From contig CM072163.1 of the NCBI GenBank assembly GCA_036850595.1, forward strand, positions 19,879,550 through 19,943,549: a stretch of DNA of 64,000 nt, given 5' to 3'. Numbering within the stretch: position 1 is the stretch's first letter; every line of letters starts with the position of its first letter. This DNA is from Rhyacichthys aspro. Lineage: Eukaryota; Chordata; Actinopteri; Gobiiformes; Rhyacichthyidae. The notes under the pieces are model-generated. The model searched no databases and was not told where the DNA came from. It worked only from the letters and a program-made list of their open reading frames with translations. This document shows positions 12,901-25,536 of the stretch, piece after piece. The position numbers and the translations under genes were made by a program.

Positions 12901-13450
12901 CAAGAGCACTGTATAAGGGTACAGAGCTTACTTGGGTATAAGAGTATATACGCTTATTTGGGTATAAGGGTCATAACCAGAAAATAAACCAAAACATACC
13001 TATGCTTTGATTGCAGTCATTACAACTGGACTTTAAGTCTCTCATTGGGTTTTCATCATTTTTAACACAATGAAATGTATTTTAAAGGGCTTGTGCGTCA
13101 CACTGCACGGTTTTATGTGCTAATATAGGATTACTACATGTCACGATGTACGACAGAATCAGCTACGACGCAGGAAAGGTAGGCCACGGTTCAGGTGAGG
13201 TCAAAAACAGGCAGCGTTACCACATGGCGTAAGTTAACAGCCATCTAACTAATAGGATTCTAACATTTCTGACAGACAGAAATTTGTCATGGGCAAACTT
13301 TGGTCACATGACTCACTTAGAACCTGTCGTGCAGCACAATCAGCGTCACATTGTACAATTCTGCTGCAACCAATTAGTCACTCTTCTCCAAAATTGCACA
13401 GTGTGAGGAGGGCTTTACAAATGGTTATGGTGCATTCAAAGGAGGATATA
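9998..13450. other. Non-coding stretch, one GC-richer block
   Basis: No gene recognised. The block 10,735-10,980 is richer in GC and CpG than its surroundings and has open frames on both strands (94 and 75 codons), but no known motif. The block 12,430-12,650 is similar. A 136-codon minus-strand frame covers 12,491-12,901 with no recognisable domain. Confidence 0.5.
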
Positions 13451-14042
13451 TGGTGCATTCATGTGGTCCTCTCTGTGGTAAACTCTGATTATCAGAGTTA
13501 TGAAGTCGTTCTTCCGACTTCGGTGTGTTTACGTGATTTCAGCTTCAAAAAGTCGGAACATTCTAAACCGTAACAACAAGGAAGATGGCAGCGAAGTCAG
13601 AAATGTGCTAATGTTATTTTTAAATGAGTTAATACAGTTCAAGTAGTAAATATTACGTGACTGGTAGCAGTTCAAGAAAAGGTAGCCTTATAATGAAACC
13701 ACAAAATACTGGATGTAAATAAATAAATACTTATAATAAGTGTATTGTTAAAATAAGCCTATATGGACAAAAAAATAGTTGTACTGTCAAATGATCAAGT
13801 TATTAATGTGCAAAACAGTTGGTATGAAATATTTTTAAATGACATATTACTAAAATATCTTAAACGTTTTCTTTCCTCTGCCGTGTTGATGATGAAAATA
13901 ATTTCAACACGGAATCTCGGGCAACTCCCGTCTCACCCGAGTTTCAGAGCTGTTGTTCTGACTTGAGCAGGCGTTGTGCATTTTTCAACCCGGAAAAAAA
14001 AAACATTTTCCAGAGTTCCCCGAAAACCACATGAATGCACCA
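13451..14042. mobile_element. MITE-like element with terminal inverted repeats
   Basis: TGGTGCATTCATGTGGT (13,451-13,467) is matched exactly in reverse complement at 14,026-14,042. The match resumes inward (AACTCTG on the left, and on the inverted right end). The 0.59-kb interior has no transposase. An additional partial copy of the end motif (GGTGCATTC) lies just outside at 13,431. The target duplication is unclear (ATA is possible), so the superfamily is not assigned. Confidence 0.65.
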
Positions 14043-15869
14043 ATAGTTCAGCCAGTAGAATGAACTGGTTGTCAGGGAGAAGCAGACGGTAAATGCTGGT
14101 TCTTGTGTAACTGACTTAACATTACGTAACTATTAACGTGGGAGAAATGTTTTGTAAATGATTAATTAAGTAGTTACCAACACTTACCCAATGTGTAATG
14201 TAGGTGTTTAGTTATAAACTGTTACCGATACCTCTGCAAAACACAAACACATATTACTCACCCTTCTCCTAAATATAACTCTTAGTCTGAATCTAGGCTA
14301 ATGCCATTTTACATGGAATTGTAGAAGAGTATAATATTATAGCTTAGAAGATGTCTGTTCACACTGAATTTTACAAATGGTTACAGTAAAGGCTCAAGAT
14401 CAGCTGTTTGCATTCACTGGTTTTCAAAGTTACTCTTACATTCTGTCTGGAACTGATCAGACAGTAAACATCTGTGTCTGTATCATAGTTTCAAACATCT
14501 GCATCATAAAATCTAAAAGATGTGTCTGCACGGTTTTTGTCTCTGTTTTTTCATGATGTTAAATAATTGAAATAGTGAGGATACTGTGTTAAAATGCAAT
14601 GAAAGTTATGCATATTAAAAAGACAGTGTTTTAGTCACTGGAATCAAGTCTCTCTTTTTTAATTTATTTAATTCATGCACCCAGTGGCTCTTAGAGTGCG
14701 GTTTCCATTCTGTGAAAACTGAACTGTTGCAGAAGTAAGCTCCAACGGCACTTGTCCTCACAGAGGTCAGACAAGTTATCAATACGACACGCCACCACAG
14801 AGCAAACTGCAACATATGTGTTTTTCACATGCGGCTCAATTGATCCACTCGGTTCTCCTCTTCTACAGCAATACTGCCAAGATAAACATTAACAACAAAT
14901 ACACTTTTACATAAATCTACAAAAGAAAATGAGCCAAAGTCAGTGAATGAACGCCAAATGCTCAAGTATCCTGTTGCAGTTCCGGAGAGTATTCTTGTTC
15001 CTGCTCATCAAACTTTAACACGGCTAAACTGAGTGGAGAAATGACATCAGCGCAGAGGAACGAGGGCTATTCTTTTCCTGTGTCCTTGAACTCAAGAGGC
15101 TGTGTGGGTGGGAGATGGAGATGGTGGGGGTTAGGGCCGAGGATGAGGTGCACAGCGCTTGATAAACTCACGTGGAGCCCCAGAAGGAGGAGGTTGTTTA
15201 CGACGTGTGACAAACGGTAAAGAGTTTTCCTCTTTGCGTGTCACATGGAGTTTACTTTTCAGATGAAACCCTGCAGCTGTTTGCCTGTTCAGCACGTGTT
15301 TAATGTAGAAAAGAGTGTGAAAAAAATAGTTAATATTTGTCACAAGTGTGTTACAAATCGCAGCCTTGAGTTGTTTGTGCTGCGGTGATGACATACGAGC
15401 TACAGTGAAAAGGTCATACAGCATAATACAGCTTTGTTTCTTTAGCCCCTTAGAAACATCAGAAAATAAAATACATGGTTGTCCTAAATGACAGTTTAAT
15501 TAAAACACAGACTAGATCTGTAGGTGGCAAAATTAGTGATGCCCAAGAGAAATTCATGCAATATGCAAAGATATGTCCATATGACACACTGAAGGGTGAA
15601 ATGAATCAAAGCTTGCAAGCATAACGTCATGGGAATTCAACATATTAGGGGTGCAAGTAGCTGTAAATGCAAAACCAAAAAACAAAACCAAAAAAAACAA
15701 GAATTGCGTGAATATAAAATGCTCCATTTGTGTTTATTTGTGTCAAATTGCACATGCTTTTTAATTTTGATTTCACAAAGCACTTTTTAGAGTTGAATTT
15801 TTTTTTTTAAACAATATCATGGAATGAGCCTCAAGAGGCTGATTGTGACTGATTTTAGGTGGCTGTTTT
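14043..15869. other. Non-coding stretch with no recognised gene
   Basis: Short random frames only. The 97-codon minus-strand frame at 15,131-15,424 has no family features. Nothing else notable was seen. Confidence 0.55.
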
Positions 15870-16372
15870 AAAAGTCCAGTACCTGATTTTTTTTTTACTG
15901 TTATTTATTTAGTCGTTTTATCACCTAAAGCCTATTGTAACAGGAATCATCTGTGAAAAAATTAGACATTAAGACATGATCTAGGCTTTATAATTAAGGA
16001 TTTTAATAGATGAAAATGATAAGCTCACAGCGGGGTTTTGGCAAATCACAGCTCTATAAACGAGCGCTCCCATTGGTTGACACTGATGTCAACAACGAAA
16101 GAGCAAGGTAATAAACCAAGTAAATGGGTTATTCCGTTGCAAAATATGCCTTGTTTTACAGCAAAACAGCTTAAAATTGATAATAAAAAAAAAAAAAGAG
16201 AAACAGCAGCAAATTAAACATGGATAAATGTTGCAATGCTTCAACACAATGTTTAACGAGATAATTACAGGATTGCTACACTCTAACTGGAAAATTCCAA
16301 AGCTAAAAGTTTCAGATAAGCTCTAAATTTTGATTTAATGTAACATATTAGTAGTTTGTGGAGGGGGAGAAA
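15870..16372 (+). repeat. Interspersed repeat R1, copy 2
   Basis: Matches copy 1 (5,652) across almost its full length in the same orientation. Shared landmarks include AAAAGTCCA, TGTAACAGGAATCATC, CCCATTGGTTGACACTGATG, GGGTTATTCC, GCAAATTAAACATGGA and CTTTGATTTAATGTAA-like ends, with many substitutions and small indels. Confidence 0.8.
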
Positions 16373-17569
16373 ATCAGTTAGTAGAGGTCCAAGGCAGCTT
16401 GATACTAGAAGTTAATTCACTTATATAGTGTTTGAATAATGAATTGTATGATACAATACAATTTATTAAAATTATTTAGTTTGTAACATCACTAACTTTT
16501 TCAAAATGGATCTGATTGGTCTTTACAAAACAAATATTATAATAACAATACATTTGCAATGTACTGGGCAGCCCTGAACAATTCTAATATAACAATAGTT
16601 GGTCAATGTTGTTTCACAAGCTCTATATAGCATGGATATAAGAACCTTTGATGGTTACTTTTCATTGCGGGATATTGTTGTCTTTCTGACATCTGGGTCT
16701 CACCTTGTTCTTTAAAGTGTCATGTCACGTCATGGAGCGTGTGAAGTGGTGCCATCTTTATCCCAGAGTAGTAACAGAGGCATCACAGAGGTGAGATGGA
16801 TCGACACAGCTTGAAAAATAAATGGGACAGATCAGGAAGTTGGTGTGCACATAGCAGTACAAAACCATGTCACCAGTGGCTAATCATGGTATTGCAGTCG
16901 ATAGAAATGCTTCTAAAAAAGGCTCTAAAATAGGCCACATTGTAGAGTGAATTGTGTGAAACTTCGGACACCTACAACTTCTTAAAAACAAAAAGTCTGA
17001 TGCAGATCACAATGTGCACTGAAAAAAGCAGAGTGTGTTGTAGGCTATGATTCAGCTTGCGCCAACAACATGAAGCATCAGCTGGCATCACAACACTAGA
17101 GTGGAGTCATACGATGAGAAAAAAGAGGTTGTGGACAGGTTTGTGGTTTAGACAATTTAGGTCAAACATTGCCAAGTGATGTTGAGGTAAGCCTTGTTAT
17201 TGTTGTAGGCACATATTTTTTTTACATGGCTATTTGGCTACTTTTGAGACTTTTGACATTTTTGTCACTGACAGATATTCGCTGCAGGTTTTTGTTCGTG
17301 CCAGCGTAAGATTAGTCATAATTTTGATTAACTGTTTACTTGCAAATGAAAAAACTAGAATAATGTCCTCTAGTGGACTTCTAGAGAATTGCCTTGACTT
17401 TCTCCTGACGTGTGTTCATAAATGTCCATCTAGGGACTGGAGTATGATACACTGCCATATCATGATACTACAGCTGCCAAAATTTTAGCGTATACACAAA
17501 GCTGATGGCAGTGATTGTAAAATACTGACGTTGTGCTAAATAAAAAATAGATGCAACAAAAAGCTAACC

Positions 17570-18015
17570 TACAAACAAACTGCAGAGACCGTTAGACTTC
17601 CATGGTATATGCCAAGAGTCAATCAATCAAGTCAATCTGATCAAGGGCCAGCTTGTTTCTTTACAGGACTTGCTGGGGGCCATACTTTTATCTTACTTTA
17701 TTAAATTTCGGCATGGTTAAATATCTTTTCTTGTTTTTTCTTTCTTGCAAAAAAACATAAAACAACAGCTTGTGAAAAGATGCCTGTTTGAAGATGATTT
17801 GTCATGTGAAAAAAATAAAACTAAGAAATTAATTTTGGTTAAATTAGCCCAATTTTAGTCTTTTTTGAGTCCCTTTAATAGCTATAAATACCGTATGTTT
17901 CAACTCCTACCTTTTTTTCCCTCTGATTTTGATAATGTGCTGGTGGGCCTGATGGAAAGCTGCGGGGGGCCCTGATGTGCCTCCCAGGCCGCCTGTTGAT
18001 GATCACTGGCATATG
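17570..18015. repeat. Interspersed repeat with GGGCCAGC / GGGCCATAC ends
   Basis: It begins with AAGGGCCAGCTTG and GGGGGCCATAC and closes with GGGGGGCCCTGATG and CCAGGCCGCC, a pattern of abundant vertebrate repeats whose ends read like 'the ... gcggcccgg'. A related piece lies at 21,505-21,730 (GGCATGATCAAAGTCAGGCCCC). No coding remains; class not assigned. Confidence 0.4.
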
Positions 18016-19689
18016 CACTCTGCTTACAGCTCCAGTCACACGAGATTAATGTAACCAACACCGCTCGGGGCATAGTGCATATGAAACGGGCTAAAGAAGC
18101 TATGACATCTTATTTTGAACACATTCTTAGTCCTCTCAGAGAGCAGCTGAGTTTTAGTATCTGCCCTTTGAGGGACTCGGGTTCTAGTTACACCATGGTT
18201 TTACAACAAAGCTTTTCTGTAAATAGCCTGTTTACCTAAAGCTAGTGTGCAGTGCAGCTCTATGCAGCTGAGCAGAGGTTAATAGTGAAAACACCTTGTG
18301 CACAAACAGCCAGCTCAGATGACACAGGGCTGATGGCAAACATGTCTCATACAATCATACCATACAACTCACCACACAGCACCTGCCACTCCGGTGTTTA
18401 TGATCACACTAATATGACTCTTCGTTCAGCTTTTATCTTTGTCAACACAAATCAACAAATCAGTATAAGAATATGCTAATAATTCTAATACTCTGAAGTT
18501 GTATAGCTCACTAAGTCCTCTGTTACAAAGGGCGTAGTGACAGTGATAACATCCCACCCCCGCAGTCATTACTGTAGGAGTTTGATCCCAGTCGACCCAT
18601 TGATCTACTGCTGCGATAAACTTATGCCTTACTACGTGAAAATTCCTATCCCTATAGTTTCCTTTTAGACTTAAGTGTTAATGATTTATGCAAGTTATGT
18701 GCTAACATAAATTCATAGACATTCACTTTAAGCAGTTCATTCACAAAAAAAAGGTCAAAGGAACAACAGGGATATACTAAAAAAATGAAGTGGGTAATAC
18801 TTAAACTTATTCAGTAACTTTGAAAAACGTGTATGTTCTGAGTTCATTGTATTTACACATGACATTTTACTTTTACTTTTAGAATCGTCTTGAACAATAT
18901 TTGCACCTTTTAAGACTATATGTTAAACTTTTTTTAAATTTCGGTTCATTTGTTTTTGTTTAAACCATTTCAAACACAGATTGGGCCAATAGTTTGCTCT
19001 GTCACATGACTACATTTGACCAATCACAGCTCAGAGAATCTCCACAAACATTTTTTTTTGAGTGCACACTTTAAATATAGGCTTGTATACGGCAGCCCTA
19101 GTTACTCCAGGAAATGGAGCACAAATAATCATTAACTACTGATATTAGGTTGGGACAGATTTTGCTTCTCTTTTCTAAAGGTTGTTCATGAAAAAAATAC
19201 TGTCCTTAAACTGACATAATTCGCCTTTTAAAATATTGCAATAGAAATTATTCATGGAAACACTAAAAAATTGCAAAAGACACAAGCCAAAAGAAAGAGC
19301 AGGTATTATACATATGTTAATTAACCTTACTTCTATCTAACTATTTTTCAAAATTCTTCTGCAAAATTCAACTAAAATTCTGAATCTGATGGCACACACG
19401 ATTCAGCGATAATGACACACACCTAAATTTCCCCATTTTGTTTCATATTTTATAGAAAGTGATTATGTTTACTTATACAGTAATACAATAACATTAAACC
19501 AAATAAGTGCATTCTTCAAAACAGTAGATTCAATTAACAACTTTTCTAATTAAGGTCTAGGGTCTGAATTGTTCGGAATTTTATGACACTATTTCAGAGT
19601 AGAATCATTAGCTCGCTAATGCTGCAGAGAAAAAAAAAAGAAGATAGCATCAGAACCCAGTGGAAGTTCCATTACTTCCTGTTTTAGTT

Positions 19690-19910
19690 CCTGCACATGC
19701 CCAAAGAACTGAGCAAACTGAGCACTCCGGGAAAAGAAGCACATTTTTGTTTATTTTTTGAGCACACATTCAGGACATTTATGAATCCATTTTTTTTGTT
19801 TGGGCTTAAAAACACTGAGTTTAAAAAAAAAAAAAGACAACAGCATGGTCTATGTAGCAGCACTATATATGGCTACCGTAGCTGTTCACGTGCTCTAAAA
19901 GGGAGGAGTA
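19690..19910 (+). repeat. Repeat R2, copy 1
   Basis: Shares CAAACTGAGCACT, GAGAAGCACATT-like and GCTACCGTA-like segments in order with 24,540-24,720. Diverged, same orientation. No coding potential. Confidence 0.5.
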
Positions 19911-20380
19911 TGAGGTGTTGAACTGCAATCTGCACCAGGAGTCAGAGAGTTATGTTCTTTAGCCAGAGGTTTGCCATTAGTGGGAAAAAAAAAAGTGCTA
20001 TTGCGCAAAATATGTTAGGGTAAACACAAAATGTTTCCCCTGAATAGAGCGGAAATTGTTGCCAGAAAAATACACATCAACATCATGATGCTGGTATCAC
20101 TAATGATGAACATGAGTGCTTGTTTTGACATGTTGCTAACACTAAACAAGAATAATGTGGCCTTATGTGGAGTATTTCTTTAACCCGATTACAGACGCCA
20201 ATCAGTATAATCGTTTAACAAAACTACAACTGCACTACAAAACTGCACTAGTTCAGATGATGCCAAACGAAATCCTTTGTTCCCTCAAAGACTTCTTGCT
20301 CAAGAGAACATCAAAAACACACAGCTGTTTGGACACATCCCTTAAACCTCTTTTCTGATTTAAAGAAACTTTGATTGAAT

Positions 20381-20977
20381 TCGCCACAATACGATTTAGC
20401 CGCTCCAACAGCGGATTAAACCAGCGGGAGAGCGTACCGAATAGCACAAATATTTACCCCGCTCCAAAGCCGCCTCGGTGAGTATTAATGGCAGGTTTGG
20501 AGTGGATTATCTCTTTTAAAAGGCGTTTTCCGTTTTAGGCAGAGGACCCTTTTGTTACACGTGGAATGACGAGCCGACAACACGGATGGGATGAGCACTT
20601 TGCCAAAGAACCCCCCCTTTTTTTACGTGAAGTCGACAGGTCTCTTTGTGCCCGGGTTATCAGTTGAGCTCTTATTTTGTCTGTGTTGTAATCCAGTCGT
20701 CATCCACGGGGGCGGATCAGAGACTGCAGTCCTGACCCAAATTCACAAAGGCCTTGAGAGACAAAACATGGCAGAGATTACAGAAAAGCCCCTAATTATG
20801 GTCTTTATGGGCGCTGAGGTAGATTCTGAAACCGAAAACAGCTATTTGGTGGTGAAGCATTCATCAGCTGGGACTACACTGCAACATTTCTTAGCGGCTT
20901 ATGTCGCTCCACAGTGGGACCAGAATGTGCTAAGACCAGGGGTGAGCATTTATCTGAAAACTAATGGTCATTCATAA
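20381..20977 (+). other. CpG-rich block with splice donors; possible promoter and first exon of an unknown transcript
   Basis: Between about 20,381 and 20,720 there are over 20 CpG dinucleotides in about 340 bp, far denser than the surroundings. A strong donor-like sequence, CCTCG|GTGAGTAT, ends at 20,477. Downstream is a 128-codon open frame (20,591-20,977), with a second donor-like AGG|GTGAGC near 20,941. The frame has no recognised domain; MAEITEKPLIMVFMGAE and SSAGTTLQHFLAAYV are its best protein-like stretches. This could be the start of an unannotated gene or lncRNA, or an unmethylated CpG relic. Confidence 0.3.
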
Positions 20978-21256
20978 CCTCTAATCTTGACCAGAATCAT
21001 CATTTTTACTGGTAAATGAAGAATATCAGTCCTTAAGTAAACTGTTGGTCCAAAGATAATCAATTGTTGAAAATATAACATTAATAAGACACAAATATTA
21101 ATCAATGACTAAAATTAAGGGTCTTTATTAGGACAACATAAAAAATATATTGTGTTAAGGGTTAGTCTGATACTCATAGCGGTACTCGACAGTAACAGAG
21201 CTTCTTGTTCTCTTACTCATTTGACCTTCCCAGATACTGACACTTGAGTACCTGAA

Positions 21257-21261
21257 ACTAC

Positions 21262-21297
<36 letters not shown>

Positions 21298-21299
21298 TG
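21257..21299. repeat. (ACT)n microsatellite
   Basis: About 13 ACT units with one AAT interruption. On the minus strand it makes a spurious poly-Ser open frame. Confidence 0.95.
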
Positions 21300-21504
21300 T
21301 GTGAGTTTTCGTTCCCCTGTTTTCCACACAGCACTGCTTTATCATATAATCTATATAATGCTGTAGTAAAGTCAAGAGGCATAAAAACTCCTGTCTCCTT
21401 CAAAATAAGTCACTGATAAAACATCAGAAAAATCAACATGGCTTTGAAATGTAGGTATGGTACAAAAATAAGGAATGCCAAGTACTCTTTGTTTATTCTA
21501 TTCA

Positions 21505-21830
21505 TCTATACCAGGCATGATCAAAGTCAGGCCCCAGGTGAAATTTAATAGCGTCCTCAGCTTTTGTGATAAAATGTATTTTTATGAAAAGAACCACAGT
21601 TATAAATGTAAGCACTTAAACGTAATCATTTATTTAAGTTTTTAAAAAGATTTGATGTATTATGAACAATCTTGAGTAAAAGGGCAGAGCTAGTTTTGCA
21701 TGTGGTGAACTTGTTAGTAGACATCATGTTTATTAATTCATTCATCTTCTTTCGCTTAGTCCTGTTCGGGGTTGCGGGTGACTGGAGCCTATTCCAGCTC
21801 TAAATCAGCTCTAACTACTCAGTGGCAGCA
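21505..21830. repeat. Two adjacent interspersed-repeat fragments
   Basis: 21,505-21,730 starts CCAGGCATGATCAAAGTCAGGCCCC, resembling repeat ends that also appear at 17,570-18,015. 21,750-21,830 contains CATCTTCTTTCGCTTAGTCC then GGGGTTGCGGGTGACTGGAG, a known fish repeat motif in reverse sense to the 8,130 piece. Confidence 0.45.
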
Positions 21831-21902
21831 CACATATGGAGTCAGTCAGTTCATTTGACAAAGTTATCTTGGAGCCCCTAATTCTACATTGCAATTTAAA
21901 AA

Positions 21903-22040
21903 TTAAAACACAACGGGGGGACGCCCCTGGCAGCTCAGGTAGGCAGAAGACCCAGGTTCGAGCCACAGTCGGATCATTTGCCCAATGTCATTCCCCTCTC
22001 TCTTTCACCCCACTTCCTGTCCAAAACCCCCCCAAAAATA
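21903..22040 (+). mobile_element. tRNA-derived SINE-like fragment
   Basis: GGGGACGCCCCTGGCAGCTC, a possible A-box region, then GGTTCGAGCC (21,956-21,965), a good match to the RNA polymerase III B-box GGTTCGANNCC. This is followed by the body motif TTTGCCCAATGTCATTCCCC and a CTCTCTCTTTC run. The order matches a common percomorph SINE. The A-box part is shortened, so the copy is likely inactive. Family name not assigned. Confidence 0.65.
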
Positions 22041-24539
22041 ATCTTTAAATAACACAGCAAGGATGACGCCTTAATCTGGCCTCAATACTCTACAATAAAC
22101 TTGATACATAAATGTCCATGCTCCTCTGACAATTCCCCAAATCAGACTTTAACACAGAACTCCTCAAACGTAAAAAAAAAAAAGAAAAAAAAGAAATCTG
22201 GAACAAAACAATGGAAAGACAAAGATATGCGTGTTGAGGAGACACACTTATGCCACATCAGCTTAAAGAATAGTACACTTTGTCCGTTTGGTCTGTTACA
22301 TAATAGAAAAACCACATACACAGATGAAAGGGAGCATATAGGCTAACTTTATACAGCTTGACGTACAACACAAGAATTACCTCCTGTGATTGTTTTGGGG
22401 TCAAGACCAACAGTCCAGATACATGGCCTAGTCAGTAGCTTAGTATAATTAGCTTCACTAACTATGGATGTAAAGGTAGGAGTGTTGAGGTTATAAAAAC
22501 AAGCAGTGGGTGTCCTAAACTTTGCCTCCTGCTGAGGTGCCCCTGAGCAGGGCACAGCCATCTGCTCACACAGCAGGACTCATGTGTCCAACAGAGTGAG
22601 CAGCTATTACTAAGTGTGAATGAAGGTGTTAACTGCGGTCCAAGGGTGTTGGAACACAAATTCGACTGACGCTCCACTACTTGAACCATTTTGCTATTTC
22701 AAAGCAAGTACATCATTTTTATTGCTAAGTTTTTTATCCAATGTATTGTCATTTCATGGCACAGTGAAACATCATTTGGTCACAAGCCCCAAAGCTAGCG
22801 AGGGTTAAACAAATGAGTGAGCAATAAAATAATAATAATGTTTAAGGCTTCTACAGCAACCCATATCCAAATGGCATCACTGCAATAACAAATAGTAACA
22901 TTCACTCATTCGCTTGAGAACCATGTTAAACATCCAACTGGACCACACTTTCTTGGCAAAATGAAGTGAGTCTGGAAACCCAACTTAAACTGGCACAATT
23001 AATCCCACTGAACCAATGATCTTCTAAAATGGGTAAAAACGTGTACTGTTTGTCTGATTGGTTGTATGTTTTTCAAATTGAAGGTAGTTTATTTCTTTGT
23101 ATAATTGAGACCACACCTTCAATTATGATGGTTGTTTGTCTATTGAATTATTCAGAGGTAGTTTGGCCACCAGAACGGCTTCCAAGACTAGGCAGGCAAT
23201 GAGGGACCGCCTCTCTGTCCTTTCCCCAATTCCACTAATAAAAAAACAACTAGTGAACAAACAGTGAGAATGTTTTTCATAGACTATAATGTAAATGGCT
23301 CACAAGGCACCTACACCTTTGAAAATACTGTTCCATGTCATTTTTTTTTATCAAGTCCACTGGTAAGAGTGTATCATCTCCACCAATGGGCCACCTGTTA
23401 AAAATGGGGCCAGGACTTCAAAATTCAGCTTGTAATAGGTCAGTATTTTGAAAAAAGGGGTTCTAAAAAATACATAGACATTGATAGCTTGTCCCTGTAG
23501 TATGTAAATGTCAGCAAACACACACAGTTTGGAGAAGTAAAAAAAAAGGAATGTAATGTATAGCTGCTGAGGCCAGTGAAACACAGCAACAAGGATTCAA
23601 AACCACATACCACAATATACTGAACCAGCACTTTAAAATCTGGTCGAGATGCTATAAGCCTCGATCATAGCAGACTGTCACAAAAATGCATGTTGCCTGT
23701 ATGCTACCGACTGACTACCTTAAAATACAGTGCGATGCAATCACAGTGTAACAGTGTACGCCTTAAAGCATGCAATATGTAACAAAAGGCCAAAGGAAAT
23801 ATGTACTTGTACCATCTATTTCTAACAAGCTGTGAGCATAAGCAATGGATTGTAATAGTCAGTTTTGATTTTCACTGCTTTTTTTTAAAGGGGAAACTAT
23901 GACCAAAGGAAATGCATTGGTGCAAATGTACCAGCACACACCAAGGCCTACAAATAGATGGTCTTCACTAAGCCTCTTATTTACGGTCTCCTATGTGAGA
24001 ACATGATTAGGTCAAGTTAACAAGATGTACTTAACGTGATTAAGTCAAGGGTTTAACACAGTTTCTCCCTGTGGTGATTGATGAAGGGCCAATCAGCAGG
24101 GACAGCAATAGAACAGCGATGGGCTCGAAAACCTATTATCGTCTATTAAAGTCACGTGGTCACTTGAGAAGGGGGTTTAAACGGTTTGATTTATCCTGTT
24201 TAGTTGTGGCATGAGAGTGTGCAACAGGTTACAAAAGGTTCATCTGTCCACATCAATCAACTTATTTACATATTTCAGTTTTGCTACATCAGGGAATCCC
24301 CTACATTTCTGCTGTAAACAGTCTCCAAACAGGGCTTTTACCAGATAAAAGGAAAATAAAACTGGTGTAGACAGTTAAACAAAACAGAATATGGAGGTTT
24401 AAACTGTTATAAAAGTGGAAAATTGGATCAGAATAGCACTTAATGCATTTCCCTCTGTCTTGGAAAAATGGAGGACACTTAACGCACCATAAAACCCAGA
24501 GGAAGGCGCTTTTACTTCTATTATTGACTGCTTCTACAA

Positions 24540-24720
24540 CTAACCAGAGAGGACAAACTGAGCACTGCTAGAAGAGAAGCACATTCATGTCACACACAAT
24601 CAATACACAATCTTGCATCTTATTTATTTTTTTACTCTAAATCTTTTCCACTGGGTTTGTTTCTAGACAGCAGTATGTCTCTACAGGGGTACCGTAAGTA
24701 CTCACAGACTGTAGAAACAA
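24540..24720 (+). repeat. Repeat R2, copy 2
   Basis: Diverged match to 19,690-19,910 (CAAACTGAGCACT, AGAAGCACATTCATGT versus AGAAGCACATTTTTGT, then CAGCAGTATG and GGTACCGTA). Confidence 0.5.
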
Positions 24721-25104
24721 GGGTGACACTTGAGGCCAACAAGTACATAATGCACATTTAAAATACATAAAAGTACACATTATTCAGATTTTCATATAGA
24801 CTGTGTTGTACTTCTTTTAATGCCAATGTCCAATGGAATAAAAAAAAAAACAAAAAAAAAACAAGCAACACTATTAATTTCAAATTGTTATATCTTGCTG
24901 TTTTGTTTGCTATTTTTAACTTATATTTTGGGGAAATACTGCATTAATACATCAATTAACTGTCAAGACAATATTTAAGCCAATCAATAAGCACCATTAT
25001 TTTAACAGAATCTACCTAAAACTTGTCTCATCCAGCACATCATGTTTTCAAAATTGAAACCACAATGTAAGAAACAAGTGTTGTTTTTCTTGGTTTTTTT
25101 TGCT

Positions 25105-25536
25105 TTTTTAAAAAAAAAAAATTTATTTCTACTGCCATGTGATCCACAAATCCTCTGTGAAAAAATTAGACCTTAAGACATGATCTAGACTTTATAATGA
25201 AGGATTTTAATAGATGAGAATGATCAGCCTACAGTGGGATTTTGGCCAATCACTGCTCGCTTCCAGTAAAAAGCAACACTTCCATTGGTTGACACTGATG
25301 TCAACAACGAAGGATCAAGGAATTCTGTTGCAAAATATGCCTTATTTTATGGTAAAACGGCTCAAATAAGAACATTTATCCAACATGGCAATGCTTCTAA
25401 GCAGGAGACGGTCCGTAGACAGTAAACTCCAAAGCTAAAGGTTTCAAGTAAGCTTTAAACTTTGATTTAATGTAATGTATCAGTGTTTTCTGGTGAATAA
25501 TTTGTCTGGTTACACCTTTTTTAAATAAAAGAAGGA
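25105..25536 (+). repeat. Interspersed repeat R1, copy 3
   Basis: Same-orientation match to copies at 5,652 and 15,870. It has GTGAAAAAATTAGACCTTAA, AAGGATTTTAATAGATGA, CCATTGGTTGACACTGATGT and the CTTTGATTTAATGTAATG end. It lacks the GCAAATTAAACATGG block, so it carries an internal deletion. Confidence 0.78.

Larger units (their letters stand above)
16373..20380. other. Non-coding stretch with repeat fragments
   Basis: No gene recognised. A probable interspersed repeat occupies roughly 17,570-18,015 (next entry). Near 19,690-19,910 there is a segment similar to 24,540-24,720. Confidence 0.5.
20978..25104. other. Non-coding stretch with SINE and other repeat fragments
   Basis: No gene recognised. 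Contents listed separately are an ACT microsatellite (21,257-21,299), repeat pieces (21,505-21,830), a SINE-like fragment (21,903-22,040) and R2 copy 2 (24,540-24,720). Confidence 0.5.

Noticed and set aside
12491..12901. 136-codon minus-strand frame
   Set aside because: No family motif, composition irregular, no promoter or splice evidence.
21155..21403. Ser-rich minus-strand frame
   Set aside because: The Ser run is the translated ACT microsatellite.
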